Assembly: GCF_036687315.1 (NCBI RefSeq)
Contig: NZ_CP144683.1
Coordinates: 2,736,001-2,800,000 of the forward strand
Direction of reading: 5' to 3'
DNA from: Sphingopyxis sp. TUF1
GTDB lineage: Bacteria; Pseudomonadota; Alphaproteobacteria; Sphingomonadales; Sphingomonadaceae
Length of the DNA stretch: 64,000 bases
The position numbers were made by a program, and so were the translations under genes. Each line of letters begins with the position of its first letter. The first letter of the stretch is position 1. The notes under the pieces were generated by a model. It did not search any database, was not told the DNA's origin, and worked only from the letters and a program-made list of their open reading frames with translations. This document shows positions 37,911 to 45,887 of this stretch, in pieces.

Positions 37911-39044
37911 ATGATGGTGGACCCGAACGGGATCGAGGGACTGGACGCTGAGTTCATCGGGCGGGTGTCGCCGACCGCGCCGCGTATCCAGGCGGGCGGG
38001 CATCCGTGCCAGGGCATTTATTGGACCGAGGCGGGCAAACGGCCGAAGATCGCGATCATCGCGACGCATTACAATGTCGATTTCGCCGAACATTATATCG
38101 CCCCATGGTTCGCGCGGCAGGGCTTCGGTTTTCTCGGCTGGAACACGCGCTATCGCGGGTTCGAGGATCAGTTCCTGCTAGAACATGCGGTGCTCGACAT
38201 CGGCGTCGGCATGAAATGGCTGAAAGAGGAAGCGGGGGTCGAGGCGATCGTCATCCTCGGCAATTCGGGCGGCGGCTCGCTGATGGGCGCCTATCAGGCT
38301 GAAGCGATCGCACCGACCCTGACCGACCGGTTGCCATCGGTGGGGCAGGATGCGCTGGCTGAGCTTATCGAGGGCGACCTCTATATCAGCTTCAACGCGC
38401 ATCAGGGGCGCCCCGAAGTGCTCACCGACTGGATGGACGCGTCGGTGATCGACGAGAATGATCCGACCCTGACCGATCCCGAACTCGACCCGTTCAACTC
38501 CGACAACGGTCCGCCTTATTCGGATGCGTTCATCGCCAAATATCGCGCCGCACAACGCGCGCGCAACCAGCGGATCACCGACTGGGCGAAGGCCGAGCTG
38601 GAGCGGCTCAATGCCGCGGGCATCCCCGACCGCATCTTTCCGATGTTCCGTTGCTGGGGCGATCTTCGCTGCGTCGATCCGGCGATCGACCCGTCGGACC
38701 GCAAGCCCAACTGGTGCTATCGCGGCGACCCGGCGCTCGCGAACCGCACGCCCAGCATCGGGCGCGCCAATACGCTGAAAACCTGGCTCAACATGTGGAG
38801 CCTCGAAACCTCGCCCTGCCAGGGACAGCCGCACCTTGCCAAGCACGACACGCCCGCGCTGGTCGTACAGGGCACCGCCGACACCGGCGTGTTCCCCAGC
38901 GATGCCCGCAAGATCTTCGACTTTCTCGGCAGCAGCGACAAACGGCTCGAACTGATCCCCGGCGCGCATTATTTCGAGGATTCGGTTGAAGAGCGCCGCA
39001 ATGCGGCCGACCTTGTCGGCGCGTGGATCCGGGAGAAACTGTGA
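37911..39044 (+). CDS. Alpha/beta-hydrolase fold protein, first gene of kinase/enolase-like operon
   Basis: The 377-residue protein has an alpha/beta-hydrolase core: nucleophile elbow ILGNSGGGSLMGAY with Ser119, an acid in VVQGTADTGVFPSD and histidine in PGAHYFEDSVEER. A large insert (about 140-300) containing DPELDPFNSDNGPPYSDAF and FRCWGDLRCVDPAID forms a cap. It probably hydrolyses an ester, amide or thioester; the substrate is unknown. Two adjacent ATGs (37911, 37914) follow GGGAGAG. The kinase gene starts 1 bp after its stop. Confidence 0.75.
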   Translation: MMVDPNGIEGLDAEFIGRVSPTAPRIQAGGHPCQGIYWTEAGKRPKIAIIATHYNVDFAEHYIAPWFARQGFGFLGWNTRYRGFEDQFLLEHAVLDIGVGMKWLKEEAGVEAIVILGNSGGGSLMGAYQAEAIAPTLTDRLPSVGQDALAELIEGDLYISFNAHQGRPEVLTDWMDASVIDENDPTLTDPELDPFNSDNGPPYSDAFIAKYRAAQRARNQRITDWAKAELERLNAAGIPDRIFPMFRCWGDLRCVDPAIDPSDRKPNWCYRGDPALANRTPSIGRANTLKTWLNMWSLETSPCQGQPHLAKHDTPALVVQGTADTGVFPSDARKIFDFLGSSDKRLELIPGAHYFEDSVEERRNAADLVGAWIREKL

Positions 39045-39045
39045 C

Positions 39046-40023
39046 GTGACGGCGGACGCCGACATCATCGACGACCTGCGCGCCGCCGGGCTGGTGGGGG
39101 AGGGCGATGTTGCGCTCGAACCACTAACAGGCGGCGTATCGTGCGACGTGTGGAAGGTCGAGGCGCCGACGGGGCCGATCGTCGTCAAACGTCCGCTCGA
39201 ACAATTGCGCGTTGCCGCCGAATGGCACGCGCCGGTCGAGCGCGGGCGGAGCGAAGTGCGCTGGCTCAAACGCGCGCGCAGCGTCGATCCGGCGATCGCG
39301 CCGGAAGTGCTCACCGAACTGCCGGGCTATGGCTTTGCGATGCGCTTCCTGCCGGGCGCGCCGGTATGGAAGGACGAGCTCGTCGCGGGGCGCGTCGATG
39401 CCGCTTTTGCCGCTGCGGTGGGGCGCAGCCTTGCCGCAGTCCATTCGGCCACCGCGAACAATGCTGTCGATCGTGAAGCCTTCGCGACCGACGCGATGTT
39501 TCGTGCGCTGCGGATCGACCCCTTCCTGCTATATGTGGCGCAGAAGAACGCCGAGATGGCGCCGGTGCTCTACGCGCTCGCCGACGATCTCGCCGCGCGC
39601 AAGCTCGCGCTTGTCCACGGCGACGTCAGCCCCAAGAATATCCTCGTAGGCACGGACGGCCCCGTGTTTCTCGACGCCGAATGCGCGGTCTATGGCGATC
39701 CGGCGTTCGACCTGTCCTTTTGCTCAACGCATCTGCTGCTCAAAGCGGTGTGGCTGGACGACGCACGCCTCAGCGAAGCCGCGACTGCGCTCGTCGCGGC
39801 CTATCGCGCGGGCATCGACTGGGAAGGGGCCGATGATCTGCTGCTTCGCGCCGGGCAACTCACCGCTGCGCTGCTCCTTGCGCGCGTCGAGGGCAAGTCG
39901 CCCGCACCCTATCTCACCAACCCCGACCACAAGCGCATCGTGCGCGACCAGGCGCGCGCGCTGCTGCTCGCGCCGCTGCCCATCGACGCGCTCGTCGCCC
40001 ATTGGAAAAGGACATCATCATGA
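39046..40023 (+). CDS. APH-fold small-molecule phosphotransferase
   Basis: The 325-residue product is an aminoglycoside phosphotransferase/choline kinase-like enzyme. It has IVVKRPL with Lys48 (ATP), the Brenner motif LVHGDVSPKNIL with catalytic Asp193 and Asn198, and the metal-binding FLDAECAVYGDPAFDLSF with Asp210. Such kinases phosphorylate hydroxyls on sugars, choline-like compounds or antibiotics. The GTG at 39046 follows the hydrolase stop by 1 bp and the end overlaps the enolase-like gene by 4 bp. That pairing suggests it makes a phosphorylated substrate for the enolase homolog (inference). Confidence 0.8.
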   Translation: MTADADIIDDLRAAGLVGEGDVALEPLTGGVSCDVWKVEAPTGPIVVKRPLEQLRVAAEWHAPVERGRSEVRWLKRARSVDPAIAPEVLTELPGYGFAMRFLPGAPVWKDELVAGRVDAAFAAAVGRSLAAVHSATANNAVDREAFATDAMFRALRIDPFLLYVAQKNAEMAPVLYALADDLAARKLALVHGDVSPKNILVGTDGPVFLDAECAVYGDPAFDLSFCSTHLLLKAVWLDDARLSEAATALVAAYRAGIDWEGADDLLLRAGQLTAALLLARVEGKSPAPYLTNPDHKRIVRDQARALLLAPLPIDALVAHWKRTSS

Positions 40024-41318
40024 CGTCGCGTATCGCCTCGATCACCGGCCGCCAGCTATGGGATTCGCGCGGGCGTCCGACGGTCGAGGCCGAAGTCACG
40101 CTCGAATCGGGCGCGGTCGGCCGCGCCATCGCCCCTGCGGGCGCTTCGCGCGGCGCGCATGAGGCGATCGACCTGCGCGACGGCGGTGCCGCCTTCGGCG
40201 GCTTCGGCGTGAATGGCGCGGTCGCGGGCATCGGCGCCGAGATCGCGGGGGCGATCACCGGTATGGACGCGCGCGATCAGGCGGCCGTGGACAAGGCCTT
40301 ATGCGATCTTGACGGCACGCCGAACAAGGCGCGGCTCGGCGCGAACGCTGTCGTGGCGGTGTCGATGGCGGTGCTTCACGCCGCGGCAGCCGACGCGCGC
40401 GCGCCGCTGTGGCGCTATCTGGCGGACGGGCGAAAGGTGCGCGTTCCGCTCCCCGAAATCCAGATTTTCGGCGGCGGCGCGCACGCCGGGCGGCGCACCG
40501 ATGTGCAGGATTTCATGGTGATGTGCCCGAAGGCGGGCAGCTTCCGCCGCGCGCTCGAAATCACCGACGATGTCTATCGGGCCGCGGGCAGGCTGATGGA
40601 AGCCAAAGGCCCGTTGTCGGGCGTCGCCGACGAGGGTGGCTGGTGGCCCAATTTTGCGTCGAACGAGGATGCGCTCGACACGCTGACCAAGGCGATCGAA
40701 ATGAGCGGGCACCGCGCGGGCGAGGAGGTGTTCATCTCTCTCGACATCGCGGCGAACGAACTGGGCGACGCGAGCGGCTACACGCTTGCGCTCGACGATG
40801 GGCGGTTGTCGGGCGACGATATGGCGGCGCGCATCGTCGAATGGGCCGGGCGCTACCCGATCCTGTCGATCGAGGACCCCGCGGGGCAGGACGACTGGAC
40901 GACGATGGCGGCGGTGACCGCGGCGATCGGCGAGCGAGTGCAGATCATCGGCGACGATGTGCTCGTCACCGATGCCGACCGCGTGGCGCGCGCGGCCGGG
41001 GCGGCGGTGTGCAACGCCGCGCTCATCAAGGTCAACCAGGTAGGGACGGTGACCGAGGCCAAGGCTGCGCTCGATGCTGCGGTGGCGCGCGGCTGGGGTG
41101 CGATCGTTTCGGCACGTTCGGGCGAGAGCGAGGACGTCACCATCGCACATCTGGCGACCGGCTGGAACGCCGGGCAGCTGAAGGTCGGCAGCTTCACCCG
41201 CTCCGAACGCATGGCGAAGTGGAACGAAATGCTGCGGATCGAAGAAGCGATGGGCGCGGACGCAGAGTTTGCAGGCTTTTCGGCCTTCGCCGGATCGATC
41301 GGGCGAGTGACGGCATGA
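40020..41318 (+). CDS. Divergent enolase homolog with altered active site
   Basis: The 432-residue protein is clearly an enolase relative (about full length), but not the housekeeping enzyme. Kept: Ser43 (GAS loop), His155 (GGGAHAG), Glu205 (ADEGG), metal ligands Asp242, Glu285 and Asp311, the base Lys337 (LIKVNQ) and Lys388. Changed: the SHRSGE motif is SARSGE, so the histidine equal to yeast His373 is Ala365; the QEF glutamate is Asp164; GAST is GASR. It probably does metal-assisted proton abstraction on a different phosphorylated acid. It sits in an ATGA-overlapping operon with the kinase and the dehydrogenase; AAGGA precedes the ATG. Confidence 0.85.
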   Translation: MTSRIASITGRQLWDSRGRPTVEAEVTLESGAVGRAIAPAGASRGAHEAIDLRDGGAAFGGFGVNGAVAGIGAEIAGAITGMDARDQAAVDKALCDLDGTPNKARLGANAVVAVSMAVLHAAAADARAPLWRYLADGRKVRVPLPEIQIFGGGAHAGRRTDVQDFMVMCPKAGSFRRALEITDDVYRAAGRLMEAKGPLSGVADEGGWWPNFASNEDALDTLTKAIEMSGHRAGEEVFISLDIAANELGDASGYTLALDDGRLSGDDMAARIVEWAGRYPILSIEDPAGQDDWTTMAAVTAAIGERVQIIGDDVLVTDADRVARAAGAAVCNAALIKVNQVGTVTEAKAALDAAVARGWGAIVSARSGESEDVTIAHLATGWNAGQLKVGSFTRSERMAKWNEMLRIEEAMGADAEFAGFSAFAGSIGRVTA

Positions 41319-42235
41319 TCGTCCTCCACGCGCGCCCGAGCCCCGGCTTTCGCGAGGCCGTCGATAAGATCTTCGGCCCCGGCACCGTCGTGCATGTCGA
41401 TGAGGCGGCGCCGCTCGACGGCGTTGCGTCCGACATCACCGCGTTGCTCCACGTGCTGACCCCGGTCACGCCCGAATTCATCGCCTCGGCGCCAAAGCTC
41501 AAGCTGATCCAGAAGCTCGGCGTCGGGGTCAACACCATCGCGCTCGACGCCGCGCGCGATCATGGCGTCGCGGTGTGCAACATGCCCGGTACCAACAGTC
41601 AGGCGGTCGCCGAAATGGCGCTATCGCTAATGATGGCGGTGCTGCGCCGCACCTGTTTCTTCGACGCCCGCACGCGCGCGGGCGAGGGGTGGACCGCCGA
41701 TCCGTCCGAACTCGACAGCGTCGGTGAAATCGCCGGGCGCACCGTTGGTCTCGTCGGCTTCGGCCATTCGGCGCAGCGGCTCGCGCCGGTGCTGGCGGCG
41801 CTGGGTGCGAAGATCGTCTATACCGCGCGCAGTCCGTGCGACGTGCCCTATCATTTTCTGCCGCTCGATCAGCTGCTGGCGGACAGCGACATCGTATCGC
41901 TGCACATACCGCTCACCGAAGAAACGCGCGCCAGCATCGATCCGTTCGCGATGAAAAAAGGCGCGGTGCTGGTGAACACCGCACGCGGCGAATTGGTCAA
42001 TGAGGCACGGCTGGTCGAAGCATTGACGAGCGGCTATCTGCGCGGCGCCGGGCTCGACGTCTTTGCCGAAGAGCCGTTGCCACGCGGCAATCCGTTGCTC
42101 AGCTTGCCGAACGCGGTGCTCGCGCCGCATATCGCTTGGCTGACCCCCGAAACGCTCGTGCGCAGCCTGACGGTGGCGCATGAGAATTGCCGTCGGCTTG
42201 CGGCCGGCGATACGCTGTTGCACCAGGTCGTATGA
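41315..42235 (+). CDS. D-isomer-specific 2-hydroxyacid dehydrogenase
   Basis: The 306-residue enzyme has the D-2-hydroxyacid dehydrogenase layout: LGVGVNTIALDAARDHGVAVCN, Rossmann motif VGLVGFGHSAQRLA (146-156), catalytic Arg224 in NTARGELV, Glu253 in FAEEPLP and His272 in APHIAW. The third glycine of GxGxxG is Ala/Ser, within the range of the family. It should reduce a 2-oxo acid or oxidise a 2-hydroxy acid with NAD(P). The ATG overlaps the enolase-like stop. It may use a 2-oxo acid formed upstream in the pathway (inference). Confidence 0.88.
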   Translation: MIVLHARPSPGFREAVDKIFGPGTVVHVDEAAPLDGVASDITALLHVLTPVTPEFIASAPKLKLIQKLGVGVNTIALDAARDHGVAVCNMPGTNSQAVAEMALSLMMAVLRRTCFFDARTRAGEGWTADPSELDSVGEIAGRTVGLVGFGHSAQRLAPVLAALGAKIVYTARSPCDVPYHFLPLDQLLADSDIVSLHIPLTEETRASIDPFAMKKGAVLVNTARGELVNEARLVEALTSGYLRGAGLDVFAEEPLPRGNPLLSLPNAVLAPHIAWLTPETLVRSLTVAHENCRRLAAGDTLLHQVV

Positions 42236-42241
42236 ACACCC

Positions 42242-42345
42242 CGTCATTGCGAGGAGCGTGGCGACGAAGCAATCTCCAGCTATCGGCGTGCCTTGCCGCA
42301 AGCTGGAGATTGCTTCTCCCGGCTTTCGCCGGGGTCGCAATGACG
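42242..42345. repeat. Intergenic palindromic repeat, family D copy 1
   Basis: Ends CGTCATTGCGAGGAGC and TCGCAATGACG, inner arms GCAATCTCCAGCTATC / CTGGAGATTGC. It begins 7 bp after the dehydrogenase stop. Other copies are at 43061 and 49782. Confidence 0.88.
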
Positions 42346-42364
42346 AAGTTTAAGGATTGAATGA

Positions 42365-43057
42365 ATGTCCCTCCCCATCGTCCTTGTTACCGGCCAGCTG
42401 CTCACCGATGCGGTGTGGCAACCTTTGCTCGACGCGTGGCCTGACCGCGACGTCATTGTCGCCGACAATCGGAGCGACGACACGATCGAAGGCTTTGCGC
42501 AGCGCCTGCTGGGCAATGCGCCGCCGAAATTCGCCCTGGTCGCTCATGCGATGGGCGGCTTTGTCGCGTTCGAGGTGATGCGCCGCGCGCCCGAACGCGT
42601 GGTGAAACTCGCGCTCATCTCGACGCTCGCCTCGGCAGATGGCCCGGCGCAGACTGCGCGGCGACAGGGCTATATCGACCTTGTGGAAAGCGGCAATTTC
42701 GATCAGGTCGTCGAGGAGCGCATCCCGATCCTTTTTCCCGAGGAAAAGCGGAACGACGCGCGCCTGCTCGGCATCGCCCGCCAGATGGCGGCCGACACCG
42801 GCGCCGACACCTTCCTTGCGCAACAGCGCGCGATCATGGCGCGCATCGACAGCCGCCCGCGCTTGCACGAGATCGCAGTGCCGACCTTGCTGATCTGGGG
42901 CGAAAAGGACGGCATCACCAGCCGCGCGCATCATGAGGAGATTTTAGGCGCGATGCCGGATGCGCGGTTGGAGGTGATTCCGGGGACGGGCCATCTGCCG
43001 ACGATCGAGGCGCCCGAAGTGGTGGTGCCGTTGCTGACCGCTTTCTTGGACGAATAG
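42365..43057 (+). CDS. Alpha/beta-hydrolase fold protein lacking the serine nucleophile
   Basis: The 230-residue protein has the alpha/beta-hydrolase fold with short N-terminal IVLVTGQLLTDAVWQPLLDA, the acid in LLIWGEKDGITS and the histidine in IPGTGHLPTIEAP. The nucleophile elbow reads LVAHAMGGFVAFE: position 62, normally Ser in GHSMGG, is Ala, and the preceding Gly is also Ala. It therefore cannot act as a normal serine esterase. It may be a non-hydrolytic enzyme or a binding protein. It is flanked on both sides by family D repeats. Confidence 0.75.
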   Translation: MSLPIVLVTGQLLTDAVWQPLLDAWPDRDVIVADNRSDDTIEGFAQRLLGNAPPKFALVAHAMGGFVAFEVMRRAPERVVKLALISTLASADGPAQTARRQGYIDLVESGNFDQVVEERIPILFPEEKRNDARLLGIARQMAADTGADTFLAQQRAIMARIDSRPRLHEIAVPTLLIWGEKDGITSRAHHEEILGAMPDARLEVIPGTGHLPTIEAPEVVVPLLTAFLDE

Positions 43058-43060
43058 CCT

Positions 43061-43156
43061 GCGTATTGGGAGCGGAGCGAAGCAATCTCCAGCTATCGAC
43101 TTCGCGCAAGGTTGATAGCTGGAGATTGCTTCGTCGCTGCGCCCCTCGCAATGACG
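43061..43156. repeat. Intergenic palindromic repeat, family D copy 2
   Basis: Inner arms AGCAATCTCCAGCTATCGAC and GATAGCTGGAGATTGCTTCG are well kept, while the left end is degenerate (GCGTATTGGGAGC) and the right end is CCTCGCAATGACG. It lies between convergent genes. Confidence 0.85.
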
Positions 43157-43164
43157 AGGTCGGC

Positions 43165-44232
43165 TTATGCGAGCTCCGCCCGCACCAACGCCGTCCCGTC
43201 AACCATTGCCTTCAGCTTCGCCTGACTATGCGCGCGGCTGTGGTATTTCATCCCGCAATCGGGCGCGATCCACAGCCGCTCGGCATCGACGTGGCGCAGC
43301 GCCGCGCGGATGCGGTCCGCGACGACCTCCGGCGTTTCGATCTCGGGCACCGACAGGTCGAGCACACCATACATGATCGTCTTGGTCGGCAATTCTTCGA
43401 GGATCGCAGGGTCGAGCCCCGGCTGCGCCGCTTCGATCGAGATCACGTCGACGTTCGACGCTTCGAGTTCGGCGAGGAAGTCATAGGCCTTGGGCTTCGG
43501 CCCCGTCGCCCCTGCGCCATGATGCACCATCGCATAGCCGAAACAGATGTGTAGCGACGTCGTCCCGCCCACCCTGTCGAGCGCGCGATTGATCGCCTCG
43601 ATGGCATAAGCATTCGCCTCGGCGGCGCGCGCCTGCAGATAGGGTTCATCGAGCTGGACGACATCGACGCCCGCCGCGAACAAATCTTTCACCTCGGCAT
43701 TGACCGCATCGGCATACTCCATCGCGAGCGACCGGGCGTCGGGATAATAGCCATTCTCGGCCTGCTGCGTCATCGTGAAGGGGCCGGGCAGGGTAAGCTT
43801 TATCGGCTTGGTCGAATGCCGCCGCAGAAACGCCGCATCCTGCGCTTCGATCGCCGCCACCCGGCGGATCGGGCCGGAGACCAGCGGCACCGGATTGGCG
43901 TTGCCCGTGCGGTCGATTGCGGTGCCGTGCTTTTCGCGGTCGATGCCCGACAGGGCCGTGGCTAGGCGGTTCGAATAGCTTTCGCGGCGCATTTCGCCAT
44001 CGCCGACGATGTCGATGCCCAGCTCCTCCTGGTCGCGGATCGCCATGAGCGTGGCGGCTTCCTGCGCGTCGGCAAGCCAGGGTTCGGGAATGCGCCATAG
44101 CGTTTCGGCGCGCACGCGCGGCGGCAGGCTGGCCTTCAGCCGCTCGCGGTCGATCAGCCAGTCGGGCTGGGGGTAGCTTCCGACGATCGTCGTCGGCAAT
44201 ATGGGGCGGTCGAACAAGGCCAATCCTCTCAT
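43165..44232 (-). CDS. MetE C-terminal-like (cobalamin-independent methionine synthase II) protein
   Basis: The 355-residue TIM-barrel protein resembles the catalytic half of MetE: TTIVGSYPQPDWL at the start, DGEMRRESY, LTLPGPFTMTQQ, VVQLDEPYLQ, and Zn-ligand-like residues in SLHICFGYAM (His228, Cys230) and APDCGMKYHSR (Cys326). It lacks the N-terminal half of true MetE, so it may be a methyl- or alkyl-transferase, or act on a thiol, other than methionine synthase. I start at the ATG at 44232; the frame continues further into the next gene's region but loses similarity. Operator site 4 lies between it and the divergent acyl-CoA ligase. Confidence 0.82.
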   Translation of the reverse strand: MRGLALFDRPILPTTIVGSYPQPDWLIDRERLKASLPPRVRAETLWRIPEPWLADAQEAATLMAIRDQEELGIDIVGDGEMRRESYSNRLATALSGIDREKHGTAIDRTGNANPVPLVSGPIRRVAAIEAQDAAFLRRHSTKPIKLTLPGPFTMTQQAENGYYPDARSLAMEYADAVNAEVKDLFAAGVDVVQLDEPYLQARAAEANAYAIEAINRALDRVGGTTSLHICFGYAMVHHGAGATGPKPKAYDFLAELEASNVDVISIEAAQPGLDPAILEELPTKTIMYGVLDLSVPEIETPEVVADRIRAALRHVDAERLWIAPDCGMKYHSRAHSQAKLKAMVDGTALVRAELA

Positions 44233-44253
44233 TTTCGGGCTGGTCAAACATTT

Positions 44254-44269
44254 GCTTAGTATTCTATCT
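44254..44269. promoter_or_regulatory. MarR-type operator, site 4
   Basis: GCTTAGTATTCTATCT lies 21 bp before the MetE-like start on one side and 33 bp before the ligase start on the other. It differs from site 3 at two of 16 positions. Confidence 0.7.
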
Positions 44270-44302
44270 AATTCAAGTCGAAACGACGGTTGGGAGAGCA
44301 AA

Positions 44303-45868
44303 ATGATCGATCTGGGGGCCATCCGGACGCTGGCGGATATTCCGGCGGCGCAGGCGCGCGCGCGGGGGCAGGCGACGGCGGTGAAATTCGGCGACCGCGA
44401 AACAAGCTTTGCGGAGCTTGACGCGGCGTCGAACCGAATTGCCAACGCACTGGTCGCGGTGGGGGTGGCGCCGGGCGATCGCGTGTCCGCGCTGACCAAG
44501 AATCACGACAGCTGGTTTCCGCTCTTTTTCGGCACCGCGCGCGCCCGCGCCTGCTTCGCGCCCATCAACAACCGCCTTGCGCCTGCTGAGATCGGCTTCA
44601 TTCTCGGCGATGCGGAGCCTAAGCTGTTGTTCGTGGGGGAGGATTTCTTCGACTGCGCGCTCGCAGCCGTGGCAAATTTGGCTGCACCGCCGCGACTGGT
44701 CGCACTCTACGGCGCGCATCCGGCGTTCGAACCGCTCGAGAGCTGGCTGGGCAGCGCGTCCGACGCCGCGTTAGCCGACCCTCCGCAGCTCACCGACGAT
44801 GTGCTCCAGCTTTACACCAGCGGCACCACCGGACTGCCCAAAGGCGTAGTCCTGACCAACGCCAATTACCGCACCTTCCTGGAGGCCGCGACCGAGGTCG
44901 ACGGTTTCGCCTATGGCGAGGATGAGACGGTGATGATCGTCATGCCGCTGTTCCACGTCGCGGGCACGAACGTCAGCTTTTCGGGGCTGGCGCAGGGCGG
45001 ACGCCTCGTGGTCGTCAAGGATTTCACGCCTGCGGACGCCGTTCGGATGCTCCGCGAAGAGGATGTTGCGCACGCCTTTCTCGCGCCTGCGATGATCCAG
45101 ATGATGCTGCTTGATCCCGCAGCGGGGACGGGCGGCTATCCTGAGCTCAAGTCGATCGCTTACGGCGCCTCGCCCATCGCCGAAGATGTGCTGCGCCGCG
45201 CGCGCGCCACTTTCGGCTGCGATTTCGTGCAATTTTATGGGATGACCGAATCGGCCGGCGGCGGCTCCTACCTCTCGCCGTCCGCACATGACCTGCCCGG
45301 CAAGCTTACGTCATGCGGCCAGCCCTGGCCGGGGGTCCAAATGGCGATCCTCGACGGCGACGGTCGCGAACTGGGCGATGGCGAGATAGGCGAAATCGCG
45401 ATCCGCGGCGGCATCGTGATGAAGGGCTATTGGAACCACACCGCGGCGACCGAGGAAACGCTCGCGGGCGGCTGGCTCCATACCGGCGATGTCGGCTATC
45501 GCGACGCCGACGGCTTTTATTATGTCCACGACCGGATCAAGGACATGATCGTGTCGGGCGGCGAGAACGTCTATCCGGCGGAGGTCGAAGGCGCGATCAT
45601 GGGCTGCCCCGGCGTGGCCGACGTGGCGGTGATCGGCGTGCCCGACGACAAATGGGGCGAGGGCGTCAAGGCGCTCGTCGTCCCCGCCGCGGGCGCAGCG
45701 CCCGACCCCGCCGCGGTCATCGCGTGGGCACGCGAGCGTATCGCGGCGTATAAGGTGCCCAAGAGTATCGAATTTATCGACGCGCTGCCGCGTAACCCGT
45801 CGGGCAAAGTGCTTCGCCGCGAACTGCGCGCACCCTATTGGGAAGGCCGCAACCGGGCGGTGGGGTGA
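44303..45868 (+). CDS. Acyl-CoA ligase (AMP-forming) 2 of the MarR island
   Basis: The 521-residue enzyme has the P-loop LYTSGTTGLPKGVVLTN, A5 motif QFYGMTESAGGG, GGWLHTGDVGYRDADGF and the hinge DRIKDMIVSGGENVYPAEVE, with the catalytic lysine in NPSGKVLRREL. It is more like the ligase at 14089 than the one at 36159. GGGAGAG precedes the ATG at 44303; longer in-frame starts would cover operator site 4. It is divergent from the MetE-like gene and convergent with lptD. Confidence 0.9.
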   Translation: MIDLGAIRTLADIPAAQARARGQATAVKFGDRETSFAELDAASNRIANALVAVGVAPGDRVSALTKNHDSWFPLFFGTARARACFAPINNRLAPAEIGFILGDAEPKLLFVGEDFFDCALAAVANLAAPPRLVALYGAHPAFEPLESWLGSASDAALADPPQLTDDVLQLYTSGTTGLPKGVVLTNANYRTFLEAATEVDGFAYGEDETVMIVMPLFHVAGTNVSFSGLAQGGRLVVVKDFTPADAVRMLREEDVAHAFLAPAMIQMMLLDPAAGTGGYPELKSIAYGASPIAEDVLRRARATFGCDFVQFYGMTESAGGGSYLSPSAHDLPGKLTSCGQPWPGVQMAILDGDGRELGDGEIGEIAIRGGIVMKGYWNHTAATEETLAGGWLHTGDVGYRDADGFYYVHDRIKDMIVSGGENVYPAEVEGAIMGCPGVADVAVIGVPDDKWGEGVKALVVPAAGAAPDPAAVIAWARERIAAYKVPKSIEFIDALPRNPSGKVLRRELRAPYWEGRNRAVG

Positions 45869-45887
45869 GCAGAGGTCGCTTCCGGAC

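Noticed and set aside
40409..41318. Upstream extension of the 2-hydroxyacid dehydrogenase frame through the enolase-like gene
   Set aside because: The frame is open by chance; dehydrogenase similarity begins at the ATG at 41315.
40020..41318. Housekeeping enolase (eno)
   Set aside because: SHRSGE is SARSGE and QEF is QDF, and it lies in a kinase/dehydrogenase operon; a normal eno is expected elsewhere.
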